Positions 18,680 to 27,621 of a DNA stretch of 64,000 bases are shown here, in pieces (the first letter of the stretch is position 1; every line of letters begins with the position of its first letter). Both the position numbers and the translations under genes were made by a program. The stretch spans positions 87,259 to 151,258 of the forward strand of contig JABIWH010000059.1 in NCBI GenBank assembly GCA_018701215.1, given 5' to 3'. Under the pieces are notes generated by a model that did not search any database, was not told the DNA's origin, and saw only the letters and a program-made list of their open reading frames with translations. This stretch comes from Rhodospirillaceae bacterium (GTDB lineage: Bacteria > Pseudomonadota > Alphaproteobacteria > GCA-2731375).

Positions 18680-19500
18680 GACGGCTCCGGACGTTTCATA
18701 TACTGGGAAATTTTAGCAAATGAAGCGGCATCATCAACAAAGTTATAGCTGCCGGCCTGAATTTCCGCCGCCGCCGCCATGAAGGCGCCCAATGCGGCCC
18801 GTGCCAGGACACCGCCAAGGGAGATGCGGCGGACGCCCACGGCGGCCAGTTGCGCCGTGGTCATCCCGCTGCCTGTCAGGCCCATGACAACGTTGACCGG
18901 TTTGCCGACTGATTGACAGACCGTGCGGACGGCCTCCAGGCTGGGCAGACCAGGGGCGTAAAGTACATCCGCCCCCGCTGCCTCGAAAGCCTGTAGCCGC
19001 CTGATGGTGTCATCCAGATCGGGATTGCCGCGAATGAAGTTTTCCGACCTGGCCGTCAGGGCAAAGGGAAAATCCTGCGCCCGCGCGGCCGCCACCGCCG
19101 CCTCGACCTTCTCCACCGCCAGGCCAAAGTCGACGATGGCGCTATTGGAATAGTCCTCGATGGAGGCGCCCACCAGGCCGGTGCCGGCGGCCAGCCGAAT
19201 GGTCTCCGCCGCCGCTTCCGGCGTATCGCCGTAGCCATCCTCCAGATCAGCGGAAACAGGCAGCCCGGTGGCGGCGACGATCTCGGCGGCATGGGCCAGC
19301 ATTTCGTCCCGGCCGATGATGCCGTCGGTGCAGCCTCTGCTGAAGGCATAGCCGGCGGATGTGGTGGCCAAGGCCTTGAAGCCCATGCCGGTCAGGATTT
19401 GCGTCGTTCCTATGTCCCATGGATTAGGAATAACGAAGATTTCCGGTCCCGCGTGCAGCGAGGCAAAAGTTTTCGCCTTGTCCAATTGTTCCTGGTTCAT
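18676..19500 (-). CDS. Isocitrate lyase/PEP mutase family protein
   Basis: TIM-barrel protein of 274 residues in the isocitrate lyase/phosphoenolpyruvate mutase superfamily. Family segments are FVIPNPWDIGTTQIL, ATTSAGYAFSRG, SADLEDGYGDT with metal-binding acids, and LTARSENFIRG. It lacks the K(K/R)CGH lyase motif that the second homologue at 21616-22506 has, so a different reaction is likely. The start overlaps the upstream FAD oxidoreductase by 4 bases and the end overlaps the GMC gene by 4 bases, an ATGA-type coupled operon. Confidence 0.9.
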   Translation of the reverse strand: MNQEQLDKAKTFASLHAGPEIFVIPNPWDIGTTQILTGMGFKALATTSAGYAFSRGCTDGIIGRDEMLAHAAEIVAATGLPVSADLEDGYGDTPEAAAETIRLAAGTGLVGASIEDYSNSAIVDFGLAVEKVEAAVAAARAQDFPFALTARSENFIRGNPDLDDTIRRLQAFEAAGADVLYAPGLPSLEAVRTVCQSVGKPVNVVMGLTGSGMTTAQLAAVGVRRISLGGVLARAALGAFMAAAAEIQAGSYNFVDDAASFAKISQYMKRPEPS

Positions 19501-20915
19501 GCCGTGCTCCCGTTTTTCGCATTGTTGATGTGGGCCGCCGCCGACTGCCCTGCCAGGCGCCCCAGGTTGACTGCCGTTAGCAGGCCGTTACCGGAAAGAT
19601 AGCCCCACACCTGGCTGCCCGATACCCCGCAGGCCGCCCCGCCGCCGGCAAACAGGTTCGGCAAGGCGCTGCCGTCGGGGCGCAGAACCCTGGCCCCGGC
19701 GTCGATCGCCAGACCGCCCTGGGTATGAAACAGCGCGCCGGTGACCTTGATGGCATGATAGGGCGCGCGCAGGGCCGGCTGGGTGGTGAAATCGCGCCCG
19801 AAGGGATCGTGTGCCGTGCCCCCCGCATATGCCTCCGTCTCGGCCAAGGTTTGGCGCAGGGCCGCTGGCGGTACAGCAATGGTTTGGGCCAGGGCGGCAA
19901 GATTGGCGCCATGACGCAGAGCGCCCGCTACCTCGGCCGCCTTAAACTCCTCGAACTCGTGACCCAGATCCAGCAGGCGGTCGTCAAAGATCAACCAGGC
20001 CAGCCGGTCCGGCTGCGCCAGGACATCGACGGCTTGCTCGGAATAACCCCGATGTTCGTTGGAGAAACGCTGACCCAGTGTATTGATCTGAATGCCGCCG
20101 TTCATCATCAAGGCCCAGGTAATCAGAATGCCATGCGGCGTGGCGACGGAACCATGGCCCTGATACGCCGTCATGTGCCCGATCTCGGCGCCCAGGTCTT
20201 GGCCCCAGTTGACCGCATCGCCTTGATTGCCGGGATGGCCGAAATACTCGGCCGAGGCCATTTCGGGGATATGTTCGCACACCATCGCCTTGTTGCCGCC
20301 ATAGCCGTTGCAGGCCAGGATCATCGCCTGGCAGCCGATTTCCTCCCGCTTACCGTCCGGCCGCTGCACGACCAGGCCGGCAACCCGGCCATCGGCCTCG
20401 GCGATCAGGTCGGTGACGGTGGCGTTGGTCATGATATCTATGCCGGCAGCTTCCGTGGCGCGCAACAGACTGGCCATCAGGTCGGCGCCCTGGCGCGAGG
20501 GCGGCGCATGCATGCGCAGGGCCGAGAACCCCGGATAGAGAAAACCACCCACCAGGGTCAGCTCGACATCATGTTCCGCGGCCAGCCATTCCACCGTCGG
20601 GCCGGAGGCGGTGGCGACGGCGCGGACGACCTGGTCATTGGCCTGGCCCTTGGCCTTGGCTTGAATGTCCTGGATCAACATCTCGGCATTGTCTTCGACG
20701 CCCTGTTCGCGCTGCATAATGGTGCCGCAAGCCGGGATCATGCCCGATGAAAGCCCGGTGGAACCGCTTGGCGTTGCGTCCCGTTCCAGCACCAGCGCGG
20801 CGATGCCCGCATCGGCCAAGGTTAACGCGGCGACCAGGCCGCATGCGCCGCCGCCGATTACGGCAACCGGAACCTCGGCCTCGAAGGTTTTGCCGTCCGC
20901 CACCGTGATGATCAT
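19497..20915 (-). CDS. FAD-dependent oxidoreductase, fumarate-reductase flavoprotein type
   Basis: Flavoprotein of 472 residues in the fumarate reductase/succinate dehydrogenase/3-ketosteroid dehydrogenase superfamily. The FAD motif is VAVIGGGACGLVAALTLADAG. The C-terminal HTQGGLAIDAGARVL and LFAGGGAACGVSG segments close the FAD site. The start at 20915 has GGAAGGGG just upstream; a frame open to 21017 is less well supported. It is the first gene of a four-gene minus-strand operon with the ICL-family protein, the GMC oxidoreductase and its small subunit. Substrate unknown; a di- or tricarboxylate route is an inference from the ICL-type neighbour. Confidence 0.9.
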   Translation of the reverse strand: MIITVADGKTFEAEVPVAVIGGGACGLVAALTLADAGIAALVLERDATPSGSTGLSSGMIPACGTIMQREQGVEDNAEMLIQDIQAKAKGQANDQVVRAVATASGPTVEWLAAEHDVELTLVGGFLYPGFSALRMHAPPSRQGADLMASLLRATEAAGIDIMTNATVTDLIAEADGRVAGLVVQRPDGKREEIGCQAMILACNGYGGNKAMVCEHIPEMASAEYFGHPGNQGDAVNWGQDLGAEIGHMTAYQGHGSVATPHGILITWALMMNGGIQINTLGQRFSNEHRGYSEQAVDVLAQPDRLAWLIFDDRLLDLGHEFEEFKAAEVAGALRHGANLAALAQTIAVPPAALRQTLAETEAYAGGTAHDPFGRDFTTQPALRAPYHAIKVTGALFHTQGGLAIDAGARVLRPDGSALPNLFAGGGAACGVSGSQVWGYLSGNGLLTAVNLGRLAGQSAAAHINNAKNGSTA

Positions 20916-21093
20916 GATGTGCCCCTTCCGACTTCCGCAACCAACGCAAAATACTGCCACTATTCCATGGGCCATGGGGAATATAGTTTCGTCTCGCCGC
21001 GTTGGGCTGCGCTGCATTCGCCACTTGTGATATTATGGCAACGAAAGGTATAATATTAGGGGGAAGTAATTTTACCGGATACATGGCGGGTTA

Positions 21094-21612
21094 GTGGCGA
21101 TGGGGAGCGGTGCCGAAAACAAGCGGCCATTTACTCGACTACTTGGCGTCGAGTCCGATCATGGGCCGGTTCATACGCCTGACAATGAGATCCTTCAGTC
21201 CGGTTTGCGGGTGTGGGATGAGCTGCGCGGCGAGCGGCGGATGCCGGCGCCACATGATGTTGACCCTCTTCGCATTCCGCCCTTGGCTTTGTCACATATC
21301 ACGCTCGTGGATATTGAGCGGGAGCCGGAGTTCAGGTTTCGATGGCGTTTGATAGGTACGCACATAACCTCGGCGCTAGGCCGGGATATGACCGGACGTT
21401 ATTGGGATGAAATCTATGATGCCGACGTTTTGGAGACGATCGAGAAAGCGCCGCGCCGGGTCATTGCGACAGGGCAGCCGGTGCAATCCCTGGAAACCGC
21501 GTTCTTAATCGAAAAGCTGTTTCTGCGGTCGGAATCCATAAGTTTTCCGCTATCGGGCAATGGCGAGGATGTTGACCGCATCCTATCCTTTGTCGTCTTT
21601 GCCTCTGGCTAG
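21094..21612 (+). CDS. PAS_5-type PAS-domain protein
   Basis: A 172-residue single-domain protein resembling the PAS_5 (DUF1457) proteins of alphaproteobacteria. Characteristic parts are VWDELRGERRMPAPHDVDP, ITLVDIEREPEFRFRWRLIG and TGRYWDEIYD. Such proteins are stand-alone sensors of unknown ligand. The frame begins with GTG at 21094; an ATG six bases on (21100) is an equal alternative, as neither has a strong ribosome-binding site. The stop lies three bases from the stop of the convergent ICL-family gene. Confidence 0.82.
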   Translation: MAMGSGAENKRPFTRLLGVESDHGPVHTPDNEILQSGLRVWDELRGERRMPAPHDVDPLRIPPLALSHITLVDIEREPEFRFRWRLIGTHITSALGRDMTGRYWDEIYDADVLETIEKAPRRVIATGQPVQSLETAFLIEKLFLRSESISFPLSGNGEDVDRILSFVVFASG

Positions 21613-21615
21613 AAT

Positions 21616-22506
21616 TTAATCACCGTCTTCGAAATTGCCGGCATCATAGCGCGCGCCGTTGGCCAGCATTTCCGGGGTACCGATCAGGGCATTCATTTCG
21701 TCAAAACCGATCATCTGGCTTCTGAAGGGCGCGGTATCGCCGTGGCTGCGCAGCGAGGCGAAATAGCGGCCCATCATATGACCCACGGCACGGGCCAGGC
21801 CGCCCGGGAAAATCACCAGGGAATAGCCGATCTCCTGTAATTCCGCCGCTGGCAGGATCGGTGTCTTGCCGCCCTCGACCATATTGGCCAGCAAGGGCGT
21901 TTGATCGCCCAGGCGGGCGGTGACGACGCGCATCTCGTCCACATCACGGGGCGCTTCCACGAACAGAATATCCGCGCCCGCCTCGCGGTAACGCTCGGCC
22001 CGCGTCAGGGCGGCATCCAGGCCTTCAACGGCGATGGCGTCCGTGCGCGCCATGATCAGGGTATCGGCACTGGCCCTGGCATCCCGCGCCGCCTTGATCT
22101 TGCCCATCATCTCGGCCGCCGAGACCAGGGTCTTACCGGCCAGATGACCACAGCGTTTGGGCAGGCTCTGATCCTCCAACTGGATCACATTGGCACCATT
22201 GCGTTCGAACAGCTTCACCGTGCGGATCACGTTCAGGGCATTGCCATAGCCGGTGTCGGCGTCGACGATCAGGGGCACATCAACCCGCTCGCCGATGGCC
22301 GAGAGCACATTGGCGACCTCGTCCATGCCGACCAGGCCCAGGTCCGGCCGGCCATACCGGGTATAGGCAATGGAGGCACCGGAGATATAGGCCGCTGGAA
22401 AGCCGGCGCGCTCCACCATCAAGGCGCCGAAGGCATCATAGATACCCGGCGCCACGACAATTTCCGGGCCTTGTAGTTGTTCGCGTAGACTGGCGCTGTT
22501 CTGCAT
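21616..22506 (-). CDS. Isocitrate lyase/PEP mutase family lyase
   Basis: TIM-barrel enzyme of 296 residues close to methylisocitrate lyase, oxaloacetate decarboxylase and carboxyphosphonoenolpyruvate mutase groups. Visible marks are YISGASIAYTRYGRPDLG, VDADTGYGNALNV (metal-binding Asp residues) and LPKRCGH at 116-121, containing the catalytic Cys119 expected of lyases. The ATG at 22506 has AGGAGAG upstream; the open frame to 22641 adds no family sequence. It diverges from the acyl-CoA ligase gene across a palindrome at 22635-22648. Confidence 0.92.
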   Translation of the reverse strand: MQNSASLREQLQGPEIVVAPGIYDAFGALMVERAGFPAAYISGASIAYTRYGRPDLGLVGMDEVANVLSAIGERVDVPLIVDADTGYGNALNVIRTVKLFERNGANVIQLEDQSLPKRCGHLAGKTLVSAAEMMGKIKAARDARASADTLIMARTDAIAVEGLDAALTRAERYREAGADILFVEAPRDVDEMRVVTARLGDQTPLLANMVEGGKTPILPAAELQEIGYSLVIFPGGLARAVGHMMGRYFASLRSHGDTAPFRSQMIGFDEMNALIGTPEMLANGARYDAGNFEDGD

Positions 22507-22634
22507 GACGGCTGATCTCTCCTGGGCTGGATTTGCTTCATGGTTTTTAGAATAGGACGGAAAAGGTCGGGTGACATGGAAAAACCGTGCCTGATGCCGG
22601 CTGCCGATTGACTCCAATTCGCGCTTGGGACAAG

Positions 22635-22648
22635 CTGACATTTGTCAG
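22635..22648. promoter_or_regulatory. Perfect 14-bp palindrome, possible operator
   Basis: CTGACATTTGTCAG is a perfect inverted repeat in the divergent spacer between the lyase (start 22506) and the acyl-CoA ligase (start 22680). Size and place fit a dimeric repressor or activator site that could act on both genes. No regulator gene is adjacent. Confidence 0.4.
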
Positions 22649-22679
22649 TCTTTGCTCATTTGCATGAGCTTGCGGGACA

Positions 22680-24566
22680 ATGCCAGATAGGAATGCCGCC
22701 GCCATGCGTGAACCTCTTCGCAACAATGCCGATGCCAGAGCTCTGGAACAGACCCCGTTGCGGGATTTGTTGACCGCGGACAACGCCTTTGACGCGATCC
22801 GCCAGCGCGCCGAAGCGGACCCGGATAACATCGCGCTGAAATTCCTGGTGCCGGGCGAGGTTGAGGCGCCGCCCCGCGATGTCAGTTATGGTCAGTTCAT
22901 GGCCGGTTGTTATCGGACGGCCAATATGCTGCACGACCATGACCTGGGTCCGGGCGATGTGGTGTCTTTCCTGTTGCCGCTGTGTGAAGAGGCCTATTGC
23001 ACCATCGTTGGCGGCGAGGCGGCGGGCATCGTCAATGCGGTCAATCCCATGTTGGAGGATTGGCAGATCATCAAGATCCTACAGGCCGCGAATACCAAGA
23101 TCCTGATTGCCGCCGGCCCCGAAATGGCGCCGGAGATCTGGGCCAAGGTCGCGGCGCTGCGCACCGCGTTGCCCGAATTGACCGTGACGTTCCAGGTCGG
23201 CGGCGGGGCTGAATTGGTTGATGGCGTGAAATCCTTTGGCGCCACTCAGGCCGGCTATCCCGATGATCATTTAGTCTCGGGCCGGCAAATTCAGCCAGGC
23301 GAAATCGCCTCCTATTTCCATACCGGCGGCACCACGGGCACGCCAAAGCTGGCCCAGCATACCCACTACATGCAGGCGACGCAGATCTGGAGCACGGGCC
23401 AGGCCATTGGTTACGGTCCCGGCGACAGCCTGACCACGGGCCTGCCTTTGTTTCACATCGGCGGCTCCATCGTTTGCGGCCTGGTGCCCTTGGCTCATGG
23501 CACGACCTTGGTGGTGGTCAGTCCGGCCGGTTTTCGCGATCCTTCAACCGTGCGCGATATGTGGCGTTTGGTGGAGCAGCACCGGATCACCATATTGGGT
23601 ACGGTACCGACGGTGTTTGGCGCTTTGTTGAACAGTCCCGTGGGTGAGACCGATATCTCTTCCATCCGCCACGGTTTTACGGGCGGTGCGCCGTTGCCGA
23701 CCGAAGTGGGCCGTGCCCTGATCAAAACCATGGGCAAGCCGCTGCTGGAAGGCTACGGCATGACCGAGACCACATCCTTTGTCACCATGCTGCCCCGAAA
23801 CGGCCCACCCGCCGTGGGCAGCGCCGGCATTGTCGTGCCCCATTGCAAGGTCAAAACGGCTATACTGGACGATGCTGGCAATGTCTTGCGTGATTGCGCC
23901 GTGGACGAGATCGGTGTCGTGCTGATGGGCGGGCCGGGCGTAACGCCGGGCTATGTTCAGACGCAATACAATGCCGGCGCCCTGTTGGCGGACGGCTGGT
24001 TGAATTCCGGCGATCTTGGCCGTTTCGACAGTGCTGGATTGCTGTGGCTGACCGGGCGGGCCAAGGATCTGATTATCCGGGGCGGCCATAATATCGACCC
24101 GGCGGTCATCGAGGAGACCTTGCACCAACACCCAAGCGTGGAACTGGCGGCTGCGGTGGGTAAACCAGATGCCTATGCCGGCGAGCTGCCTATCGCCTAT
24201 GTGCAGCTGAAACCCGGCGCCGAGGCCAGCGTCGAAGAACTGCAAGCCTTCGCACGGGAACGGATTCCCGAGCGTGCCGCCAATCCGGTAAATCTATTCC
24301 TGCTTGATGTGATGCCGCAAACCGCCGTGGGCAAAATTTTCAAGCCAGCCCTGCGCTGGGACGCCATTGAACGGGTGTTTTCGGAGCTGCTGGCCCCGGC
24401 GGCGGCGGCAGCCGGTGCCGAGATCGCCGTTGCTGCCGGAGTAAGTGATGTTCACGGCACGTTGGTCACAGTTGACTTGACAATTGATAAGAATAAAAAA
24501 GATTTTATCAAGAAAATCTATGAAATATTGTCGCCATTTACTATTAATTATGAGATTAAAGATTAA
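22680..24566 (+). CDS. Acyl-CoA synthetase (AMP-forming) with C-terminal extension
   Basis: ANL-family ligase of 628 residues. Motifs are FHTGGTTGTPKLAQHTH (phosphate loop), LLEGYGMTETTSF, WLNSGDLGRFD and TGRAKDLIIRGGHNIDP, with the catalytic lysine region QTAVGKIFKP. About 80 residues follow the usual end; the last 35 or so are Lys/Ile-rich and coded by AT-rich DNA unlike the rest of the gene. A second ATG at 22704 is an alternative start. The ligase diverges from an ICL-family lyase, suggesting organic-acid or CoA-thioester metabolism (inference). Confidence 0.92.
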   Translation: MPDRNAAAMREPLRNNADARALEQTPLRDLLTADNAFDAIRQRAEADPDNIALKFLVPGEVEAPPRDVSYGQFMAGCYRTANMLHDHDLGPGDVVSFLLPLCEEAYCTIVGGEAAGIVNAVNPMLEDWQIIKILQAANTKILIAAGPEMAPEIWAKVAALRTALPELTVTFQVGGGAELVDGVKSFGATQAGYPDDHLVSGRQIQPGEIASYFHTGGTTGTPKLAQHTHYMQATQIWSTGQAIGYGPGDSLTTGLPLFHIGGSIVCGLVPLAHGTTLVVVSPAGFRDPSTVRDMWRLVEQHRITILGTVPTVFGALLNSPVGETDISSIRHGFTGGAPLPTEVGRALIKTMGKPLLEGYGMTETTSFVTMLPRNGPPAVGSAGIVVPHCKVKTAILDDAGNVLRDCAVDEIGVVLMGGPGVTPGYVQTQYNAGALLADGWLNSGDLGRFDSAGLLWLTGRAKDLIIRGGHNIDPAVIEETLHQHPSVELAAAVGKPDAYAGELPIAYVQLKPGAEASVEELQAFARERIPERAANPVNLFLLDVMPQTAVGKIFKPALRWDAIERVFSELLAPAAAAAGAEIAVAAGVSDVHGTLVTVDLTIDKNKKDFIKKIYEILSPFTINYEIKD

Positions 24567-24675
24567 TTATATTTCTATAACACCTAATGCATAGGAGGCG
24601 TGTGACCTGATTTAACGATTTTTTCAGGAAATTTGCCTAAGTTTGCTCTGGTAAGACTAAGGTGGGGGGCAAACG

Positions 24676-25257
24676 GTGCGTATCGCACGTAGAGAGAATT
24701 ACACATCACGAGCCGCCGGGCTCCAGCAAAGTCTGGGCGCGCTGGCGGCGATGGCCACGCACCGCTGGCCGGTTTGTGGTGCGGGTTGCCCTAGTGACAT
24801 CGCGCAAAATTGCCACCGTAATTGCCCTGATGTTCCCGTGGCGCTGTCAGATGCGCCGGAGGAATATCCCCTGGAGACGGTGATCGCGCCCCTGGTCTAT
24901 GAAATGCGGCGGCTGGACGGTATTTACCCCTGTTGGTCTTGCGAAGGCCACGAAAGGTTTGGCGATTTGTGGAAGCTGCCACAGGTTTGGTTTTATGCGA
25001 AACGCCAAATCCATGTGCGTGTGCTGTCGGATGTGTTGACCGCGGCAAATCTTAAGGGTGGGTTGGACGTCGAGTGGGAGGTCGTGGTGACCTATTCCGA
25101 TTCGGACAATCCCGAAACCACCTATGCCTTGCGGCCGAAACAGAATCAGATGGATTTGTCGCTGAAGGCCTTGCAGGCGGATGTGCAAAGTTTGGCGGCG
25201 GGCGTGGTCGAGCTATGCCAGGCGCGCGCGAAAGCCTTACAGAACCAGGGCGCCTGA
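24676..25257 (+). CDS. Hypothetical Cys-rich protein
   Basis: I do not recognise this 193-residue protein. A GTG start at 24676 follows a G-rich ribosome-binding site. The N-terminal part has a Cys cluster (CGAGC, then CHRNC) and a later CWSCEGH, enough for one or two metal sites. The middle is rich in aromatic and charged residues (LPQVWFYAKRQIHVRV) and the C-terminus is helical. No signal peptide or membrane segment is seen. It lies alone between the acyl-CoA ligase and mscS. Confidence 0.7.
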   Translation: MRIARRENYTSRAAGLQQSLGALAAMATHRWPVCGAGCPSDIAQNCHRNCPDVPVALSDAPEEYPLETVIAPLVYEMRRLDGIYPCWSCEGHERFGDLWKLPQVWFYAKRQIHVRVLSDVLTAANLKGGLDVEWEVVVTYSDSDNPETTYALRPKQNQMDLSLKALQADVQSLAAGVVELCQARAKALQNQGA

Positions 25258-25375
25258 TCCGCCAATAATATTTGAGCTTCTATTTTTGTTGGACCTGCTG
25301 GAACGATGCCTCCAGGATAGCGGCGTGCGTCCGTCCCTAATCTGTTCTCGATCGGCAAACTAGAGAGGCCTTTAA

Positions 25376-26221
25376 ATGCAGAATTTTGATGTCGATGTCT
25401 CGGCCCTGGCAGCGGAGATCTATGGCCTGATCCTGGCCTACGGCCTTGATATACTGGGCGCCATTGTCATTCTGTTTGCCGGCTGGTGGATCGCCGGCAT
25501 GGTGGAACGCGCCGTGGGCCGCGCCCTGGGCCGGGTGCCGCGCATGGACGAAACCTTGCGGCCGTTTCTTGGCTCGCTTGCGCGTTATGGCATTCTCGCG
25601 GTCACGATCGTTGCCGTGCTGTCCCAATTCGGCGTCGAGACCACCTCGATTATTGCGGTTCTGGGTGCCGCCGGCCTGGCCATCGGCCTTGCCCTGCAAG
25701 GCACCCTGCAGAATATCGCGGCTGGCGTCATGTTGCTGTTTTTGCGCCCTTTCAAGGTCGGCGATTTTATCGATGCCGGCGGCGTCTCCGGTACGGTCAA
25801 CAGCATTGGCCTGTTTACTTCCGAGATGACGACTTTTGATGGGATCTATCTTTGCGTGCCGAACGGCCAGCTGTGGAATACCGCGATCACGAATTTCTCC
25901 CGCAATACGACGCGGCGTTTGGATATTGTCATTGGCATCGGCTATGGCGATGATATTGATCAGGGGTTGGCCATTTTGCTGGCCTTGATGACGGAGGATC
26001 CGCGCACTCTGGATGATCCCGAACCGCAAACCATGGTCACGGCGTTGGGCGCGTCATCGGTTGATATCAATATGCGCTGCTGGATTGAATCCGGTGATTT
26101 CTGGTCTTTGCAGTTCGATCTGCACAAAGCCGCCAAGGAGGCGTTGGACAAGGCCGGAATTTCAATACCCTATCCGCAACAGGATGTGCATATGCACCAG
26201 GTTGGAGGAGCGGACGACTAG
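25376..26221 (+). CDS. mscS: Small-conductance mechanosensitive channel MscS
   Basis: MscS-family channel of 281 residues that relieves hypo-osmotic stress. Three N-terminal membrane helices occupy about residues 18-42, 65-87 and 91-120. The pore helix shows the Gly/Ala pattern AAGLAIGLALQGTLQNIAAG. The beta domain starts with RPFKVGDFIDAGGVSGTV, and the C-terminal domain ends in ISIPYPQQDVHM, both classical family markers. It converges with the adenylate cyclase gene over a strongly structured spacer. Confidence 0.95.
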   Translation: MQNFDVDVSALAAEIYGLILAYGLDILGAIVILFAGWWIAGMVERAVGRALGRVPRMDETLRPFLGSLARYGILAVTIVAVLSQFGVETTSIIAVLGAAGLAIGLALQGTLQNIAAGVMLLFLRPFKVGDFIDAGGVSGTVNSIGLFTSEMTTFDGIYLCVPNGQLWNTAITNFSRNTTRRLDIVIGIGYGDDIDQGLAILLALMTEDPRTLDDPEPQTMVTALGASSVDINMRCWIESGDFWSLQFDLHKAAKEALDKAGISIPYPQQDVHMHQVGGADD

Positions 26222-26319
26222 AGCAATTTTCAAATAATCGCGCTTGCTCTCGCGACTTAGGTAATTGGTTCAATTGCTCTATTCTAAAGAGTCCGAGCGC
26301 ATTTTCTTCGAATGCGCTC
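26219..26319. terminator. Tandem inverted repeats of the TAGAGC type
   Basis: TAGAGCAATT at 26219-26228 pairs perfectly with 26272-26281, enclosing a second GC-rich foldback. GAGCGCATT at 26295-26303 pairs perfectly with 26311-26319 over a 7-base loop. The first element begins on the mscS stop codon and the second ends on the cyclase stop codon, so both transcripts end in a stem-loop. A related TAGAGC/GCTCTA pair lies between infA and maf. Confidence 0.55.
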
Positions 26320-27596
26320 TAATCCTGATTGAGGCGCTGTTCGAAATCCAACTGGATCAGGCGTAGTTCCTCGATCGCGGCGCGGATGTCGGAGCTGTCG
26401 ATAATATTCACTTCCACGCGGTCACCGGCGAGATATAGACGCTGACGCTGCGAGATATGTTCTTCCGAACGGAAATCCTGGACCTGATAGATCTTTACCG
26501 GGCGGACAAAACCCTTGGGCATGATCTGGTCGATTTCATGGCAATCGATATATTCGCTGACCAGGCTGTGGGTGGTCTCGTCAATCAGGATATGATCGGG
26601 CTCGGCCATCGCCTGCAAGCGCGCGGCCAGGTTCACCGGACTGCCGAGGACGGTATAATCCAGGCGCTGTTCCGAACCGAAATTGCCAACCGTGCAATAA
26701 CCAGTGGTCACGCCCATGCGCACATGCAGGCCACGGGGGACACCTTGTTTTTGCCAGTATTTCTGTAACTCCTTAACGCGCATTTGCATGCGGATCGCCA
26801 TTTCCAGACACTTTAGGGCGTCTTCGGTATCGCCCTCGCTCTCCGGATCGCCAAAGAAAACCAAAATGGCGTCGCCGATGAATTTGTCGATGGTGCCGCC
26901 GCATTCAAGGGCGATGGAGGCCATTTCCGAGAGATAGGAATTAATCACCAGTGCCAGGCGCTCGGGCTCCAGGGTATCGCTCAGATCCGTGAATTGAACG
27001 ATGTCGGAGAAGAAGACAGTCAGGTTTTTCCGCGCGTGTGTCGTAACCTGTCCGGGCGTCTCCGAAAAAATACTCTGATAAATCTGTGGAGAGAGATACT
27101 TTGCCAGCTTGGTCGCCAGATCTTCCAACTGCCGGCTTTTCTCCTCGATAACCTCCCGGTCACGCAGCTTTTGCTCCAAAAGCTGTTCCCGCTCCTTTCT
27201 CAGATTCCACTCTGCCGTGCGGTCCACGAACTGGCCCTGTATACCGTTGAGGTAGGAAAACGCGTCGTCGTTGGTGCGCGTAGAGAGCAGGGAAAATACC
27301 CGGTCCTCCCCCTCGATGGTAATATGGACCTCGGGGATCAGGATGAAGCCCTTGTGGGCAATGTTCTCGACGAACTCTTCGATCTGTGCGCCGGGCACGC
27401 CCAGCTGTTCGAGGACGTGGGGAAAATAGATATTGGTGACATTGCCGAGGATCGGAAAAAAGCTCTCGAAATTCTCGTTGACCTTTTGCACCTCCAACTT
27501 GTCGTTGGCGAAATAGGCCGCAGTGATGGCATTCCTGAAATTAAAAAAGCTCAGATCGACGATATTAGGCTGGTTGAAGAAGTCCTCGATCTTCAT
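26319..27596 (-). CDS. PAS-linked class III adenylate cyclase
   Basis: 425-residue predicted soluble cyclase. Residues 1-125 look like a PAS-type sensor, followed by a charged coiled coil and the signature LAKYLSPQIYQSIF. The class III catalytic domain has FFSDIVQFTD and KFIGDAILVFFG with the two metal-binding Asp residues, RLDYTVLG, and NLAARLQ with the transition-state Asn and Arg. Lys in KFIGD and Asp in RLDYT point to ATP rather than GTP. The start at 27596 lies 25 bases after nrtS on the same strand, so nitrate-transport and cAMP genes appear linked. Confidence 0.9.
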   Translation of the reverse strand: MKIEDFFNQPNIVDLSFFNFRNAITAAYFANDKLEVQKVNENFESFFPILGNVTNIYFPHVLEQLGVPGAQIEEFVENIAHKGFILIPEVHITIEGEDRVFSLLSTRTNDDAFSYLNGIQGQFVDRTAEWNLRKEREQLLEQKLRDREVIEEKSRQLEDLATKLAKYLSPQIYQSIFSETPGQVTTHARKNLTVFFSDIVQFTDLSDTLEPERLALVINSYLSEMASIALECGGTIDKFIGDAILVFFGDPESEGDTEDALKCLEMAIRMQMRVKELQKYWQKQGVPRGLHVRMGVTTGYCTVGNFGSEQRLDYTVLGSPVNLAARLQAMAEPDHILIDETTHSLVSEYIDCHEIDQIMPKGFVRPVKIYQVQDFRSEEHISQRQRLYLAGDRVEVNIIDSSDIRAAIEELRLIQLDFEQRLNQD

Positions 27597-27621
27597 CCGC
27601 CGATGTTCCGGTGCTGATTTT

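Noticed and set aside
19725..20750. Long + strand frame opposite the FAD oxidoreductase
   Set aside because: High-GC antisense shadow with no recognisable domain and no ribosome-binding site.
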